NCBI GenBank assembly: GCA_934716785.1
Contig: CAKUYM010000001.1
Coordinates: 1-64,000, forward strand
DNA length: 64,000 nucleotides
Reading direction: 5' to 3'
From: an uncultured Bacteroides sp.
Lineage (GTDB): Bacteria; Bacteroidota; Bacteroidia; Bacteroidales; Bacteroidaceae
The notes below the pieces were generated by a model. The model was not told the origin of the DNA, did no database searches, and worked only from the letters and a program-made list of their open reading frames with translations. The translations under genes were made by a program, and so were the position numbers. Every line of letters starts with the position of its first letter. The stretch's first letter is position 1. Of this stretch, positions 26,701 to 34,978 are shown piece after piece.

Positions 26701-27780
26701 TATAAAGTGAACACAGTCAATGCCGATTCCCATTTGGGTACGGGCATCGGACTGGCGCTCGTAAAGAGCTTGGTATTGCTGCAAAAAGGCACCATATCCA
26801 TCTATAGCGAAAGAGAGAAAGGCACGGACATGATTGTCAGCCTGCCTATTGACAGAAGCATCTTCAACGAGGCGGATTTCATGAAACAGAAAGAGACCAT
26901 TCCGGAAACGCTCATACAGCCTATGGATGAATCGCCTGCACCTGTTGAGATAAAAGGCATAGAGGACGAGTTCATGCCTTCCACCAAAAAGAAGATATTG
27001 ATTACCGAGGACAATGACGACCTGAGAATACTGATAGCCGAATCTCTCGCGGAAGAGTTTCAGGTGATGCAGGCAAGTGACGGTATCGAAGCGTTGAAAC
27101 TGATAGAGGAAATAGACTTCGACCTGATTATAAGTGACATTATGATGCCCAATAAAGATGGCGTATCATTGTGCAACGACATAAAGAATAACGTGAACAC
27201 ATCGCATATCCCCGTCATTCTGCTGACAGCCAAAACCAGTCTCGAAAGCAAGATTGAAGGAGTTGATTCCGGAGCAGACCTCTACTTCGAGAAGCCTGTG
27301 GACTTGACTTACCTTAAACTATCCATCCGGAATATATTCAAGAACCAACAGCAGTTGAAAGAGCACTATGCAAAGAATTATTATGCAGATAGCAGCGAAC
27401 TATCGACCAATGAGCAAGACAGCAAATTCCTTAAGCGACTTATAGCCATTATTGAGACAAATATGGATCAGTCAGAGATGGACGTAAACCAGATAGCGGA
27501 AGAATTGTTGATGAGCAGAAGCAAACTTTATACGAAGGTAAAGAGTCTGACGGGAAAATCGGTTGTGGAGTTTGTTTTGAACTGCCGTTTGCGTAAAGCA
27601 GCCAAACTGATTATCGAGGAAAATATGACAATGCGGGAAGTAATGATGCAGATAGGGATAGAGAGTCAGGCGTATTTCACCAATTCGTTCAAGAAAGTAT
27701 TCGGCGAGACACCCACCGCCTTTGCCGCCAAACATAAAAGCAAGCCGAAAGGTGATTTGGATAAAACAAAAAGCGAATAG
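23716..27780 (+). CDS. Hybrid two-component system sensor/regulator (HTCS)
   Basis: This single 1354-aa protein senses a glycan fragment in the periplasm and activates PUL transcription. In order it has a signal/membrane anchor (LLLFFSVLFHVISVSVA), then two seven-bladed propeller-type periplasmic domains made of Reg_prop repeats (GNIWLGTIDGIYVLN, GNIWIGTYSGALCY, NLWISTFMGGIDVYN, GNIWIGTIGNGLIRF). Next come a Y_Y_Y domain (QFKYRLRGYNDSW), one membrane span (about 758-778), HisKA with ISHDFRTPLS (His about 818), HATPase_c (NLLNNAFKYTQDGG, GTGIGLALVKS), a response regulator (ILITEDNDD, phospho-Asp about 1140 in IISDIMMPNKDG, Lys in FEKPVD) and a C-terminal AraC HTH (about 1250-1340). All catalytic residues are present. 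It lies inside the locus it should control. Confidence 0.96.
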   Translation: MKNRLLLFFSVLFHVISVSVATEQYKFRTMSPDGGFYYDGVKSIEQDKNGFIWVMMDYELYRFDGYRYKKYYPYFASMAPTKRWIFHNMASDSSGHLYVNTNNGLYRYEQISDRFERVFDRVFQIKVDKKDNLWIRYQKRWNILNANTGELNTPGYDEKSPDSGNTVFCLHNKDLYTFGNRKVYRFNYAENIFVHCLTLPDATDNRPIRFAQAHMGKLWIFVDKDGLYKIDLSTFNIEDHYDPLPGHKNNSLRTFYIDKKGNIWLGTIDGIYVLNPSDKKLTQYKHSDTDPSSLPNNSIWEIREDRQGNIWIGTYSGALCYVNINESNAFKTYHTQNSGLNYAPVSAFAEDKDYLWIGTEGGGVNRMDKATGEFSSFTGKNSITSNNIKSTVIDTNGNLWISTFMGGIDVYNSTHHKVGNYKQSKEDTNSLLVNDVRKTILEGDSGMWVAYQYPMPKVSYFSYRSKSFTHYSLDNTQNYAYLFDILRQGEKTLWAISNEALYRFDIHTHKVEKILPNDSIYLGLYTFCLDDSGNIWIGTIGNGLIRFDTNTSSFIPQKDELQSNIYSIYSICYDSGNVWMGTDDGLYCYNIADKHLMKFDKRENTQGQVYYPLASMKGMDGLLYFGGTIGFTVVDPKKISYNSHKPKAIISDFFIDHKAVHPNYTLEDSLTTVTLKYDQTNFGFQFSSDNYHIPEKNQFKYRLRGYNDSWITTNAQQRTVMYSKVPAGTYYFEVYAANNDGLWSDRATVIKIIRKTAPWLSWPAYLLYLLAIAGIIYLIYRHFAEKKRLKMMLYQENIEKDKKEQIHQAQLRFFTNISHDFRTPLSLILAALDKLRNEGLKEYYYRILNGNVQRLLNLVNELMDFRTVENGKMSLRLQVLDINRFVSEIANDFIDYAEQRNIDFRIKCDGTLPAEIYADKSVVEKIVMNLLNNAFKYTQDGGRILLEVRPGKEFTTQYKDSYTVGECINEAFSIIVSDTGVGISGESISSVFERFYKVNTVNADSHLGTGIGLALVKSLVLLQKGTISIYSEREKGTDMIVSLPIDRSIFNEADFMKQKETIPETLIQPMDESPAPVEIKGIEDEFMPSTKKKILITEDNDDLRILIAESLAEEFQVMQASDGIEALKLIEEIDFDLIISDIMMPNKDGVSLCNDIKNNVNTSHIPVILLTAKTSLESKIEGVDSGADLYFEKPVDLTYLKLSIRNIFKNQQQLKEHYAKNYYADSSELSTNEQDSKFLKRLIAIIETNMDQSEMDVNQIAEELLMSRSKLYTKVKSLTGKSVVEFVLNCRLRKAAKLIIEENMTMREVMMQIGIESQAYFTNSFKKVFGETPTAFAAKHKSKPKGDLDKTKSE

Positions 27781-27837
27781 AGCAACAGGTAAAAAAGTGA
27801 ATTGGCTTCCTTTGCGAAAACTTTTAAATTTAATAGC

Positions 27838-29277
27838 ATGAAACGAATCCTGCAGATTTCAGTTTTGCTTTCTTTGTTGACTATGGGTGTATTTGCCCAA
27901 AAGCAACCTCTGGTTTTACCTGCCGATCAAGAGCTCTCTTTAAAGTATGGTGCCGATCGGCTGGGCAAGCGCCATGATGCCGCCATGCAGCAATTTCGCG
28001 ACAACCGTTTAGGAGCTTTCATCCACTGGGGGCTTTATGCCATTCCTGGAGGAGAGTGGAACGGGAAAGTATATAACGGAGCTGCCGAATGGTTGAAGTC
28101 GTGGGCCAAAGTCCCTGCTGATGAATGGCTGAAGTTGATGGAGCAATGGAATCCCGATAAATTCAACGCCAAGGCATGGGCAAAGATGGCTAAGAGAATG
28201 GGTGCAAAATATGTGAAAATCACGACAAAGCACCATGAAGGTTTCTGCCTGTGGCCCAGCAAATACAGTAAATACACAGTAGCACAAACACCTTATAAAA
28301 AAGATATATTGGGCGAGTTGGTGAAAGCCTACAATGATGAAGGCATCGATGTGCATTTTTATTTCTCGGTGATGGACTGGAGTCATCCCGACTACCGGTA
28401 TGACATCAAGTCGGAAGAAGATGCTGCCGCCTTCGAGCGTTTCCTTGAGTTTACGGACAACCAACTGAAAGAACTCGCCACCCGTTATCCTACCGTAAAG
28501 GACTTTTGGTTTGATGGAACTTGGGACGCCAGCATTAAAAAGAACGGTTGGTGGACAGCTCACGTAGAACGGATGCTGAAAGATATGTTGCCGGGCGTAA
28601 CGATCAACAGCCGCCTGCGCGCCGATGATTATGGCAAGAGGCATTTCGACAGCAACGGTCATTTGATGGGCGACTATGAGTCGGGCTACGAGCGCCGGCT
28701 TCCTGATCCGGTGAAAGACTTGAAAGTGACTCGCTGGGACTGGGAAGCCTGTATGACAGTGCCCGAGAATCAATGGGGATATCACAAAGACTGGTCTTTG
28801 AGCTATGTAAAAACTCCCTTGGAAGTATTGGATCGCATTGTACATGCTGTGTCTATGGGCGGCAATATGGTCGTGAACTTCGGTCCGCAAGCCGATGGCG
28901 ATTTCCGTCCGGAGGAAAAAGCACTGGCAGACGCTATCGGAAAGTGGATGCAGAAATATGGCGAATGTATCTATGGCTGCGACTATGCCGGCTGGGACAA
29001 GCAGGCATGGGGATACTACACCCGCAGAGGAAAAGACATATATATGGTGGTCTTCAATTCTCCCTACTCCAAACATCTGACGGTAAAGACGCCCAAGGGC
29101 GTGAAAGTGATAAAAGGCGCCTTGCTGAACGGGAAGGAGATATCGGTAAAAGAAACTGCCCGCAACGAATATAATGTGAACATGCCGGCCAAGGATCCCG
29201 GCGAGCCTTTCGTCATCAAACTACAGATAGAGGAAAGCACGGGCAATGCCGATAAATACCGTGATGCGCTGACCTGA
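27838..29277 (+). CDS. GH29 alpha-L-fucosidase
   Basis: The 479-aa exported enzyme (signal MKRILQISVLLSLLTMGVFA) should release terminal alpha-linked L-fucose. GH29 motifs: GAFIHWGLYAIPGGEW (substrate loop), KYVKITTKHHEGFCLW (His pair), FYFSVMDWSHP, and the nucleophile motif FWFDGTWD with Asp226. GGNMVVNFGPQADG follows, then a C-terminal beta-sandwich. The acid/base residue in GH29 is variable and I do not assign it. The ATG at 27838 gives a clean signal peptide; upstream in-frame ATG-less sequence was rejected. It follows the HTCS gene by 57 bases and begins the enzyme block of the PUL. Whether it prefers alpha-1,2 or 1,3/1,4 linkages cannot be told. Confidence 0.93.
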   Translation: MKRILQISVLLSLLTMGVFAQKQPLVLPADQELSLKYGADRLGKRHDAAMQQFRDNRLGAFIHWGLYAIPGGEWNGKVYNGAAEWLKSWAKVPADEWLKLMEQWNPDKFNAKAWAKMAKRMGAKYVKITTKHHEGFCLWPSKYSKYTVAQTPYKKDILGELVKAYNDEGIDVHFYFSVMDWSHPDYRYDIKSEEDAAAFERFLEFTDNQLKELATRYPTVKDFWFDGTWDASIKKNGWWTAHVERMLKDMLPGVTINSRLRADDYGKRHFDSNGHLMGDYESGYERRLPDPVKDLKVTRWDWEACMTVPENQWGYHKDWSLSYVKTPLEVLDRIVHAVSMGGNMVVNFGPQADGDFRPEEKALADAIGKWMQKYGECIYGCDYAGWDKQAWGYYTRRGKDIYMVVFNSPYSKHLTVKTPKGVKVIKGALLNGKEISVKETARNEYNVNMPAKDPGEPFVIKLQIEESTGNADKYRDALT

Positions 29278-29333
29278 CATTTTACGGACGTACCCCTATT
29301 GCAACAGGGTGGCTTCCAACTCTTAAACTATAT

Positions 29334-30458
29334 ATGATTGGTATGAGAAAACTTTTTATTTTTACCTTTTTCTTCTTAACAACTGCCATGCAGAGCATTG
29401 CACAGCCGTGCTTTGACAAGGCTGCCATAAAATCCATCATGAAGCGGGTAGCCGACTGGCAGATTGCCAACCCCAACAAGGGAGCTGAGCACGATGACTT
29501 GGATTGGACACATGCCGCTCTATACATGGGCATGTTGGATTGGGCAGAGCTTACAGAGAAAGAAGACAGTGACGATTCTTATTACCAATGGCTATTGCGT
29601 ATAGGACAACGCAACCATTTTCAGGTAGGGAAGTGGATGTATCATGCAGATTTCATTGCCGTAGGACAGCCTTTTATCGACCTTTATATAAAATATGGCA
29701 ACAAGAAAATGATCGCCCCCGTTATGGCACGTGCCAATTGGGTGGTAGAGAATCCCGCAGAGACTACCTTGGAACTGGATTATGGAAATCTGGAAACTCT
29801 GGACCGTTGGTCTTGGTGCGATGCTTTGTTTATGGCTCCCCCTGTATATGCCAAACTTTATGCATTGACCAAGAACAAGAAGTACCTGAACTTCCTGAAC
29901 AAGGAGTACAAGGCCACCTATGAGTATCTGTATGATAAAGATGAGCATCTGTTCTACCGTGACCGCCGCTTCTTCGGCAAACAGGAAGCCAACGGAAAGA
30001 AAGTATTCTGGGGGCGCGGCAACGGATGGGTGTTGGGCGGACTGGCAGAAATCCTGCATGTGCTTCCTCCCGATGAGCCTTCACGGAGTTTTTATCAAGA
30101 CTTATTTGTCACATTGGCTACTCGTGTGGCCGGTCTGCAAAGTGAAGACGGGTATTGGCATGCCAGTTTGTTGGACCCGGCATCTTATCCGTCACCGGAG
30201 ACAAGCGCAACGGGCTTTATCGTATATGCGCTTGCCTACGGAGTGAATGAAGGACTGCTTGACAAGGCGACTTTCATGCCGGTTATCAAAAGAGGCTGGC
30301 AAGCGTTGGTCGATGCCGTAGAGCCGGATGGGAAATTGGGCTACGTGCAACCGATCGGTGCCGACCCGCGCAAGGTGACGCGGGACATGACCGAAGTCTA
30401 TGGCGTAGGCGCATTCCTGCTGTCCGGATGCCAGATGTATAAAATGGCGGGCCGATAG
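29334..30458 (+). CDS. GH105 unsaturated uronyl hydrolase
   Basis: The 374-aa exported enzyme (signal KLFIFTFFFLTTAMQSIAQ) has the (alpha/alpha)6 barrel motifs of GH105/GH88: VADWQIANPNKG, DDLDWTHAALYMGML, HADFIAVGQPFIDLY, the catalytic Asp163 in WSWCDALFMAPPV, FWGRGNGWVLGGLAE, GYWHASLLDP and ETSATGFIVYALAYG. GH105 enzymes hydrate the 4,5-double bond of unsaturated galacturonic or glucuronic acid made by a polysaccharide lyase. No lyase is in this locus, so its substrate must come from an enzyme encoded elsewhere. ATGs at 29334 and 29343 both fit the start. It lies 56 bases after GH29 and 55 before GH2, on one transcript. Confidence 0.9.
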   Translation: MIGMRKLFIFTFFFLTTAMQSIAQPCFDKAAIKSIMKRVADWQIANPNKGAEHDDLDWTHAALYMGMLDWAELTEKEDSDDSYYQWLLRIGQRNHFQVGKWMYHADFIAVGQPFIDLYIKYGNKKMIAPVMARANWVVENPAETTLELDYGNLETLDRWSWCDALFMAPPVYAKLYALTKNKKYLNFLNKEYKATYEYLYDKDEHLFYRDRRFFGKQEANGKKVFWGRGNGWVLGGLAEILHVLPPDEPSRSFYQDLFVTLATRVAGLQSEDGYWHASLLDPASYPSPETSATGFIVYALAYGVNEGLLDKATFMPVIKRGWQALVDAVEPDGKLGYVQPIGADPRKVTRDMTEVYGVGAFLLSGCQMYKMAGR

Positions 30459-30513
30459 CCTTTCATCCGTATAATTATTATAGAAAAATAAAAATGACAT
30501 AAATTCGCTGATA

Positions 30514-32628
30514 ATGAGAAACAATACATTACCTTTATTATTCGTTCTGTTGCTGTTGGCCATATCCGGCAAAGCCGGTGCACGCGACGTAACATCATTC
30601 AACGATGGCTGGGAGTTTAAAAAAGGACCGTTCTCCAAAGATGCCATGCAGTCCGCACGCAAGTGGAATGCAGATTGGCAGGAAGTAGCCATTCCTCATA
30701 CTTGGAATGCGGAAGACATGCAGAAGAAAGCATCTGCTTTTTATGAGGGTGCAGCCTACTATCGGAAAAAATGTACATTCTCCGACAGCCTGAAAGGCAA
30801 GCGCATTTTTTTGCGCTTCGAGGGTGTCGGTTCGTGTGCCGAGGTTTATATCAACGGCTATCTGGCAGGGACGCACAAAGGTGCCTACTCCGCTTTCACC
30901 TGCGAGATAGGTTCGCAAGTAAAGTTCGGTGCGGAGAACGAAATCATAGTGAAAGCTGATAATTCCGCACGTCCGGATGTAATCCCGGTCAATCATATCC
31001 TGTTTGGCGTTTATGGAGGAATCTACCGCCCGGTATGGCTGGTGGTGACGGAGCCTTGCAGCATCGTGGTGAACGATTGTGCCTCTTCCGGTGTATATAT
31101 CACTCAAAAGGATGTATCGCAAAAGTCGGCGGAAGTGACCGTAAACGTAAAGGTGGACAATGCGACACTGGTTCCTGCCCCGTTAGTATTGGAGAATGCC
31201 ATATATGACAGGAACGGCAAGTTGGTGAAAAAGCACAGCCAGTCTTTTGAATTGACTCCGCAGGGCGGACAAAGCTATTCCTCGCAATTTAAATTGAACA
31301 ATCCGCATTTGTGGCAAGGGCGCGAAGACCCGTATCTGTATAAGGTCGTGTCACGTCTCATACAAGACGGACGGACATTGGACGAAGTAGTCCAGCCGTT
31401 GGGACTTCGCAATTATGAAGCCGTGGCGGGCAAAGGTTTCTTCCTGAACGGGAAAAAGTATCCCATGTATGGCGTAACCCGCCATCAAGACTGGTGGGGG
31501 CTGGGCAGTGCCTTGACCAACAAAGAGCACGACTTCGATTTGGCGCAGATTATGGACATCGGTGCTACGACTGTCCGCTTTGCCCATTACCAGCAGTCTG
31601 ATTATCTTTATTCGCGTTGCGACACATTGGGGTTGGTTATCTGGGCAGAGATTCCTTTTGTAAATCAAGTGACCGGTCAAGAGTGGGACAATGCCCATCA
31701 GCAAATGCGCGAACTGATCCGCCAGAGTTTTAACCATCCGTCCATCTACGTGTGGGGTATCCATAATGAGGTGTATCATCCGCACGGTTACACGGCGGCT
31801 CTTACGCAATCCATCCACGACCTTTGCAAACGCGAGGATCCCGACCGATACACGGTATCTGTCAACGGCTACGGCAATGCCGACCATCCCGTCAATCAGC
31901 ATGCAGACATACAAGGCATGAACCGTTATTTCGGTTGGTACGAAAGAAAGATACAGGACATCAAGCCGTGGATAGAGAAGATGGAGAAAGAATATCCCTG
32001 GCAGCGGCTGATGCTGACCGAATACGGTGCAGATGCCAATATCGACCATCAGACGGAAATCTTAGGTGACGCGCTGAACTGGACAAGCCCTTTCTATCCG
32101 GAGACATTCCAGACCAAGACACATGAGTATCAATGGAGCATTATCGCACAGCATCCTTATATCCTCGCCTCTTATCTGTGGAATATGTTCGACTTTGCCG
32201 TGCCTACTTCCAAAAGGGGCAGCGTTGATGCACGCAACATGAAAGGCATGATGACTTTCGACCGGAAAATCAAGAAAGACTCTTATTTCTGGTATAAGGC
32301 CAATTGGAGCAAGGAGCCGGTTCTCTATTTAACCCAACGCCGAAATGCATTGCGCGAGAAAAAAGAGACATCCGTCACCGTATATTCCAATATCGGAATG
32401 CCAAAGGTATATCTCAACGGACAAGAGCTGGGCAACGCCCGGAAGGGATATACCGACGTGCATTACATCTTCGACAAAGTGCTGCTGAACAGCGGTAAGA
32501 ACGTATTGAAAGCCGTCGTTTCACATCAAGGAGAAACATATACGGACGAAATAGAATGGACTTACAACGGTGAATGCAACCGGGAAGCCGACTTCTTTGA
32601 ACATAAGAAAGAGCACGGTAGCTGGTGA
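30514..32628 (+). CDS. GH2 beta-glycosidase (beta-galactosidase type)
   Basis: The 704-aa exported enzyme has a signal peptide (LPLLFVLLLLAISGKAGA). The GH2 sugar-binding jelly roll follows (about 28-190, with WQEVAIPHTWNAED and IFLRFEGVGSCAEVYING), then the Ig-like domain (about 195-305) and the TIM barrel. The acid/base is Glu419 in WGIHNEVYHP and the nucleophile Glu503 in LMLTEYGAD. A short C-terminal DUF4982-like domain follows (KVYLNGQELGNARKGY). Specificity within GH2 (galactose, glucuronic acid, mannose) cannot be set by eye. It is the last PUL gene; its stop is 6 bases from the stop of the convergent VirE-like gene and 19 bases from the right direct repeat, with no terminator between. 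Confidence 0.92.
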   Translation: MRNNTLPLLFVLLLLAISGKAGARDVTSFNDGWEFKKGPFSKDAMQSARKWNADWQEVAIPHTWNAEDMQKKASAFYEGAAYYRKKCTFSDSLKGKRIFLRFEGVGSCAEVYINGYLAGTHKGAYSAFTCEIGSQVKFGAENEIIVKADNSARPDVIPVNHILFGVYGGIYRPVWLVVTEPCSIVVNDCASSGVYITQKDVSQKSAEVTVNVKVDNATLVPAPLVLENAIYDRNGKLVKKHSQSFELTPQGGQSYSSQFKLNNPHLWQGREDPYLYKVVSRLIQDGRTLDEVVQPLGLRNYEAVAGKGFFLNGKKYPMYGVTRHQDWWGLGSALTNKEHDFDLAQIMDIGATTVRFAHYQQSDYLYSRCDTLGLVIWAEIPFVNQVTGQEWDNAHQQMRELIRQSFNHPSIYVWGIHNEVYHPHGYTAALTQSIHDLCKREDPDRYTVSVNGYGNADHPVNQHADIQGMNRYFGWYERKIQDIKPWIEKMEKEYPWQRLMLTEYGADANIDHQTEILGDALNWTSPFYPETFQTKTHEYQWSIIAQHPYILASYLWNMFDFAVPTSKRGSVDARNMKGMMTFDRKIKKDSYFWYKANWSKEPVLYLTQRRNALREKKETSVTVYSNIGMPKVYLNGQELGNARKGYTDVHYIFDKVLLNSGKNVLKAVVSHQGETYTDEIEWTYNGECNREADFFEHKKEHGSW

Positions 32629-32634
32629 TGCCCT

Positions 32635-34716
32635 TTACGAGCACACAGCCACCACATGATAGTACACTCCGTGCGTCTTCCTGCGCGACTCCACGCCCAG
32701 CTTCCGCAGGATGCGCCCGAAGTAATTGACCGCCCCCGGAGAGAATTTCATTTTGCTCGCCTTTTGTATCCGTTGCAAGAGATCTACGGCGAGCAGCCAC
32801 TCTCCTTCTTCCTTATCTTCCGCGGCACGATAATACACCAGGAACAACTGTTCTATGGCGGGCGACTGTTCGAACTCCTGATTGCCGGCCTGCAGAATGG
32901 CCTCTTCCTCTTCATCAAACCAATACCGCTCGTTATGATATAGCGCTGCCAGCGCTTGTGCATAAAGCTGCTCATAGTCAATGGGGCGAACGACATCAAT
33001 CACTCCCGTAACCTCGATGCCGATGTAACGGCGGTTGCCGGAGGTATCCGTCAGCAGGTCCTTATGATTGCTTGTACCGATGAAAGAGGCATAGCGGCGA
33101 AGTTCTTCCACCGCCGAAGCATTCGGGCGCCGGGTGTTGACCACCGGTTTTTGCAGGATATGCTTGACAAAAGATTGCTGATTGACACCAATCTGGTCAA
33201 ACTCGTCCATGTTAATCAGCAAGAAGCGGTTCAGATACAGCTCTGCATCCCGCTTCCGGCTAAAGTCGATGCTATCCGTATAATACGCCTGTAGGCATGG
33301 CGGGAGAATCAAACGACAGAATGTCGATTTCCTGTAAGCCTGCGGACCTATCAATATAGGCGAAGTGCTGTTCGCATGATTTTTGCCCAGCCCGCGCCAG
33401 TGTGCCACCATCCCAAGAAACCAACGGCGGAACAACTGCGACCAATGCGGATTGTTGCAAGGAACCCGTCCCGCCAATTCACCGATGTAATCCTTACCGT
33501 TCCAACGAGGGCACCCATAGATAAACTCCTCTACCGGATGATACACCGGCACGCGGTCGGAGTTGAGATAACGAGCCACATCCTTGTCCCACAACTTGAT
33601 GCCTTCATACTGCGCATTCATGGCGATGCTCGCCATCAACCGCTTGCCCACCGGACGGAAATAGAAATCGAAGCTGTTCCGCTGGCGGCATTCTACCTGC
33701 GAGGTCAACTGGTTGAACCGGAATTCATAACGCCGCTTCATGAACTCATCCATCTGCATCACGAACAACTGCTCGGGCAGCAGACTGCTCCTGCCCGCAA
33801 AACCCTGACTGGTGCTATATACATTCCGCACTGTCGTGCGAATATGAAAATCATCGTCCGGCAGGCGATAATGCGCCCGAGTCCACCTCACCGTGTCTTC
33901 TTCGGGGATGCCGGCACGAAAACAGTGCCCTGCCAAGCTAACCAGGAAAGAATGTATGTCGCTCCCCGGTGAATATGCGCCCAACTCATTCAATGCACGC
34001 GCATAAGCAGCCTCAAAAAGGACGGAAAGCGCTTGGTGATTATCATATCCCGGAGCAAGCCGTTGCAGAGGCGAAGCCTCCATCTGCACCTGTTCGCGAT
34101 AAGTCGTTTCGCCCGGCATGCTCATAGGCTGTTTCAAGTAGATGGGCATCGCTTCGGGATTGAAATACAGATTAGGGTCGAAAGTCAACCGGCAATACTG
34201 CTCCAACGAAGGCTCCTTCAGTTCGATATCGAAAGGGAGCTGGGGTTGATAGAACTTCACGGCAAGCCGATAAGCATGCGCATGGAACAGCACCGCCCGT
34301 TCGCGGTCCTCCGGCAGTTGATCATCGGGATAGGTGAACTTCACCCATATCTTCACCGACTTTCCCGAAGAACCGGTAAAGGCAAGATAGGTCTGCGGCA
34401 ACTCCCTCACACGCCCTTTCACCTCCTCGGCTTCTACAAGTCCGGACAGATTATTCACCTGAATCATTACAATCCCGTTGTACGCATTCATCGTCATCAC
34501 TCCGTTCTTGCGCACAAAGGCCGCTGCAGGAAGTAGCTTGGGCACTTTCTGTACATAGTCATTCTTGTCACCTGGAAGCATATAAGGAAGGACTTCCCTC
34601 ATCTCGGAAACGAGCCGCGCTTTGGTCTCCACTTTCATCAGCTCTACGAGCTGTTCGATGTTCAACGTCCGCAAAGTATTTACCTTGCCATCGTCTCTGA
34701 TTTGTGTTATTCTCAT
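32635..34716 (-). CDS. VirE/BT4734-type primase-helicase-like protein
   Basis: The 693-aa product has an N-terminal BT4734/BF3469-like domain (about 1-230, with LAFTGSSGKSVKIWVKF and QYCRLTFDP), which resembles primase-polymerase domains of mobile elements. A VirE-type P-loop region follows: Walker-A-like GPQAYRKSTF near 455, Walker B FLLINMDEFDQI near 500, and GTSNHKDLLTDTSGNRRYIGIEV with arginine-finger-type residues. The C-terminal wing ends FGRILRKLGVESRR. The Walker A lacks the usual second Gly (Arg instead). Such genes occur scattered in Bacteroides next to HU-like genes and are thought to derive from mobile-element replication. It is divergent from the HU-like gene, and its last codons are duplicated at 16893-16970. 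Confidence 0.85.
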   Translation of the reverse strand: MRITQIRDDGKVNTLRTLNIEQLVELMKVETKARLVSEMREVLPYMLPGDKNDYVQKVPKLLPAAAFVRKNGVMTMNAYNGIVMIQVNNLSGLVEAEEVKGRVRELPQTYLAFTGSSGKSVKIWVKFTYPDDQLPEDRERAVLFHAHAYRLAVKFYQPQLPFDIELKEPSLEQYCRLTFDPNLYFNPEAMPIYLKQPMSMPGETTYREQVQMEASPLQRLAPGYDNHQALSVLFEAAYARALNELGAYSPGSDIHSFLVSLAGHCFRAGIPEEDTVRWTRAHYRLPDDDFHIRTTVRNVYSTSQGFAGRSSLLPEQLFVMQMDEFMKRRYEFRFNQLTSQVECRQRNSFDFYFRPVGKRLMASIAMNAQYEGIKLWDKDVARYLNSDRVPVYHPVEEFIYGCPRWNGKDYIGELAGRVPCNNPHWSQLFRRWFLGMVAHWRGLGKNHANSTSPILIGPQAYRKSTFCRLILPPCLQAYYTDSIDFSRKRDAELYLNRFLLINMDEFDQIGVNQQSFVKHILQKPVVNTRRPNASAVEELRRYASFIGTSNHKDLLTDTSGNRRYIGIEVTGVIDVVRPIDYEQLYAQALAALYHNERYWFDEEEEAILQAGNQEFEQSPAIEQLFLVYYRAAEDKEEGEWLLAVDLLQRIQKASKMKFSPGAVNYFGRILRKLGVESRRKTHGVYYHVVAVCS
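32648..32723 (-). repeat. Right copy of the PUL-flanking direct repeat
   Basis: These 76 bases are the coding 3' end of the VirE-like gene and equal 16893-16970 apart from the GA indel. Both copies have the same orientation and bracket the PUL, about 15.75 kb apart. Confidence 0.9.
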
Positions 34717-34777
34717 CTATTTTATCAATATTGCTTGTCCTGCCGGTTTTGTTTACGTAGGCCAATGATTATACTTA

Positions 34778-34785
34778 CAAATATA
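34778..34785 (-). promoter_or_regulatory. -7 promoter box for the VirE-like gene
   Basis: The minus strand reads TATATTTG, 61 bases upstream of the ATG at 34716. It is a perfect TAnnTTTG match. Confidence 0.55.
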
Positions 34786-34854
34786 CTGCAATTATTCAAG
34801 ACGAACAATTTTTAGAGCCCTTATTCACCTTCCTACTAAGAAAGATTTCGAGAA

Positions 34855-34874
34855 TTCATTTCTCATGTTCTCAT
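34855..34874 (+). repeat. Left arm of a 20-bp perfect inverted repeat around the HU-like gene
   Basis: TTCATTTCTCATGTTCTCAT is the exact reverse complement of 36044-36063. The arms enclose 1.17 kb with only the HU-like gene and its control region. Confidence 0.88.
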
Positions 34875-34978
34875 CTTTTGGGGATAAAGGATAGATAGTC
34901 AGCATAATATGGCATGAGAAACACTTTCTCGAAATGGCGTTTCTCATCATATTTCCCGTATTCGAGGTCTAAAATCTC

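Noticed and set aside
28009-29076. 355-codon minus-strand open frame
   Set aside because: Shadow of the GH29 gene, which has full catalytic motifs on the plus strand.
34568-34765. Short minus-strand frame at the VirE-like start
   Set aside because: Out-of-frame shadow of the VirE-like gene running across its promoter; no protein features.
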